Below the pieces are notes generated by a model. That model worked only from the letters and a program-made list of their open reading frames with translations. It searched no databases and had not been told where the DNA came from. From the NCBI GenBank assembly GCA_958296015.1, contig CATQIH010000046.1, positions 36,474 to 100,473 on the forward strand: a DNA stretch of 64,000 nt, in the 5' to 3' direction. Position 1 is the stretch's first letter; the number at the start of each line of letters is the position of its first letter. This DNA is from Cyclobacteriaceae bacterium (GTDB lineage Bacteria; Bacteroidota; Bacteroidia; Cytophagales; Cyclobacteriaceae). Made by a program: the position numbers and the translations under genes. This document shows positions 62,433 to 64,000 of the stretch, piece by piece.

Positions 62433-63216
62433 TTGAAGCAGTTCTGTTACATATTACTTTTTACAGGCATTATACATACAGCATGGGCTTCGGACCATGA
62501 CCAGCCTCCCATAGCAAAACAGCATTCGGTTTCTGTAGAGATGTTTTCTTTATTCATGGCCGTGCAAGACAAGCTTCCGGCAGACAGGGTGAAAGCGCAC
62601 TGGCAGGAGTTTGATAATTTTGCCCGGGAGCTTTCTGTCAGAAAAAGCAGGTATAAGGATGACAAAGCATTTGTCAGATATTTGTTCTATAAAGTACACC
62701 GGAATTTCTTAAAAGAATATAGGAAGTACACCAACCTGTTTAATTTGTTTGAAGATGGCACCTACAACTGTGCAACTGGTACTGCCTTCTACGGGCTTTT
62801 GCTGGATGGCCTCAGCATAGATTATACCATACACGAAACGCCCTACCACGTTATATCTGATGGTGTATACAAATCACCATACAGACTCTGTATTGATAGA
62901 AAGCACTGATCCGCATGGATTTATTGACAACAAAATGGAGATGACTGCTACACTGGAAGCTTACCAGACACCAGCGCAAGACGTGGTAAGCCATACGTTT
63001 GATACTGTTGCCATTCAGCAATATATTGATCTGAAACAACTGGCAGGACTTAGTTATTTCAACCAGGCCATCGACCTTTATAATCACCACCAACTCGGCA
63101 AGGCTATACACTACCTGGATCAGGCCAGCATTCTGTATCCGGCAGAGCGCATGAAGGTGCTCCGTACCATCATCTATCAGGCAGCACAGCAGGTAAGTAT
63201 GGTATCGCAGCAGTAA
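62433..63216 (+). pseudogene. Transglutaminase-like secreted protein, one frameshift
   Basis: Signal peptide (FCYILLFTGIIHTAWASD), then a transglutaminase-like core: DGTYNCATGTAFYGLLLDGL with the putative catalytic Cys, and IHETPYHV, after which an extra A near 62853 breaks the frame. In the next frame it continues YLMVYTNHHTDSVLIESTD (the expected His-aromatic block) to a helical C-terminus with TPR-like spacing, stop 63216. Corrected length is about 260 residues. The ending NHHQLGKAIHYLDQASILYP looks like a TPR-like hairpin. Role in the periplasm unknown. Confidence 0.75.
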
Positions 63217-63351
63217 ACATGCAGGTCCTGCGTGAGCGATCAACCCCTATTCCCGCATCAATGCGTTGCCAATAATATGATTGAGAAAACTAATAGCTCC
63301 GTAATATTGTAGTAGATTTACGACTGTATTGCGTCAATTAAGCCATATCTA

Positions 63352-64000
63352 ATGCCTATGAATACCGAACTACTACGGCAACTGGCCGGTGAACTACAGG
63401 GTGAGTTATACGATGATCAGACGAGGCGCATCTTGTATGCCACCGACGCTTCGGCATACCAGGAAATGCCGCTGGCAGTAGCGATACCCGCATCGGAAGA
63501 AGACATCATCAGGCTGATAAAGTTTGCTGCCCAACATCAAACGTCGCTGATACCCCGCGCCGCAGGCACCTCGCTTGCCGGGCAGGTAGTAGGGCATGGT
63601 ATTGTGGTAGATATATCCCAAACTTTTACCAACATCCTGGAGATCAATGCACAGGAAAAATGGGTGCGCGTGCAGCCCGGCGTGATCCGCGATGACCTCA
63701 ACTATTACCTCAAAGAGCACGGCCTGTTCTTTGCCCCGGAAACCTCCACCGCCAACCGCGCCATGATCGGTGGCATGGTAGGCAACAACTCCTGCGGACT
63801 GCATTCGCCATTCTATGGCACTACGCGGCAGCATGTGCTCTCCGTCAGGGCCATTCTCAGCGATGGAAGCATCACAGAGTTCAAAGACCTCACGCCACAG
63901 GAGTTTGAAGATAAGTGCTTCGGACAGACTACCGTCAGCGAAAGAGAAACCGCCATTTACCAGCTACTCAAAACAAAGCTTTCCGACCCGCAGGTGCAGG
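63352..64000 (+). CDS. FAD-linked oxidase (GlcD/DLD-like), 3' end outside window
   Basis: The visible 216 residues are the N-terminal FAD-binding (PCMH-type) domain: RILYATDASAYQEMPLAVAI, IPRAAGTSLAGQVVGHGIVV (the FAD pyrophosphate loop), VRVQPGVIRDDLNYYLKEHG and TSTANRAMIGGMVGNNSCG. This end type, with a long C-terminal extension, matches large FAD/Fe-S proteins related to D-lactate or glycolate dehydrogenases. ATG at 63352 or 63358 (MNTELLRQ). Confidence 0.9.
   Translation, partial: MPMNTELLRQLAGELQGELYDDQTRRILYATDASAYQEMPLAVAIPASEEDIIRLIKFAAQHQTSLIPRAAGTSLAGQVVGHGIVVDISQTFTNILEINAQEKWVRVQPGVIRDDLNYYLKEHGLFFAPETSTANRAMIGGMVGNNSCGLHSPFYGTTRQHVLSVRAILSDGSITEFKDLTPQEFEDKCFGQTTVSERETAIYQLLKTKLSDPQVQ

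Overview
The window reads as a chromosome segment of a member of Bacteroidota, most likely the Cytophagales. Supporting genes are: secreted proteins with type IX secretion (T9SS) C-terminal sorting domains, a carboxypeptidase-regulatory-like TonB-dependent receptor, a NagB/PIG-L fusion, a trehalose-phosphate synthase/phosphatase fusion, a Bacteroidota-type GlmU-like protein, Mpl, parE-parC, a DUF6952-thioredoxin pair and TAnnTTTG-like promoter elements. Nearly all intact genes are housekeeping or ordinary envelope genes. I found no CRISPR array, rRNA, tRNA or prophage.

Layout. 1-3.7 kb is a small accessory patch: an IS4-type transposase, a broken copy of the start of a moeB/thiF-like gene, a two-gene DUF6883-DUF4926 cassette, and the intact moeB-rhodanese gene. 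3.8-13.9 kb holds nagB/PIG-L, trehalose synthesis, a DnaQ-like exonuclease, mpl, a double UspA protein and dnaB. 13.9-19.2 kb holds a hairpin-rich spacer, a frameshifted hypothetical gene, a LolA-like protein, pdxH, a GmrSD-like DUF262/DUF1524 protein and a minisatellite-filled spacer. 19.2-26.4 kb is a minus-strand block: YD-repeat-like protein, TonB receptor, rpe, a T9SS subtilase, a lipoprotein, DUF6952 and thioredoxin. 26.5-41.3 kb is mostly plus strand: a TrpF-like protein lacking both catalytic residues, pfkA, a LemA-like protein, a beta-helix protein, an M48 protease, hisI-cysS-dcd-yidD-ribD(deaminase only)-trhO and an M23 peptidase. 41.4-52.3 kb holds a cytochrome c, parC/parE, an MFS transporter, a T9SS SGNH hydrolase and glmU-like. 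52.5-59.5 kb is accessory and damaged: glmS with eight single-base frameshifts, an IS1031-like element with clean ends, a frameshifted TlpA-like gene, a decayed MNT/HEPN toxin-antitoxin locus, a 100-bp miniature element with a 9-bp target duplication, several minisatellites and a decayed nucleotidyltransferase pair. 59.8-64 kb returns to ordinary genes: RDD protein, aldehyde dehydrogenase, transglutaminase-like protein and a FAD-linked oxidase that runs off the end.

The most interesting non-genic structure is (a) the 100-bp element at 57418-57517 and (b) a family of GC-rich minisatellites whose unit is 14 bp in two intergenic arrays but 15 bp where the same core lies inside a gene, so the reading frame is kept. 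At least fourteen single-base indels crowd 53.0-55.9 kb, against about four in the rest of the window. In glmS they interrupt an otherwise perfectly conserved essential protein, which points to local sequence errors rather than gene death.
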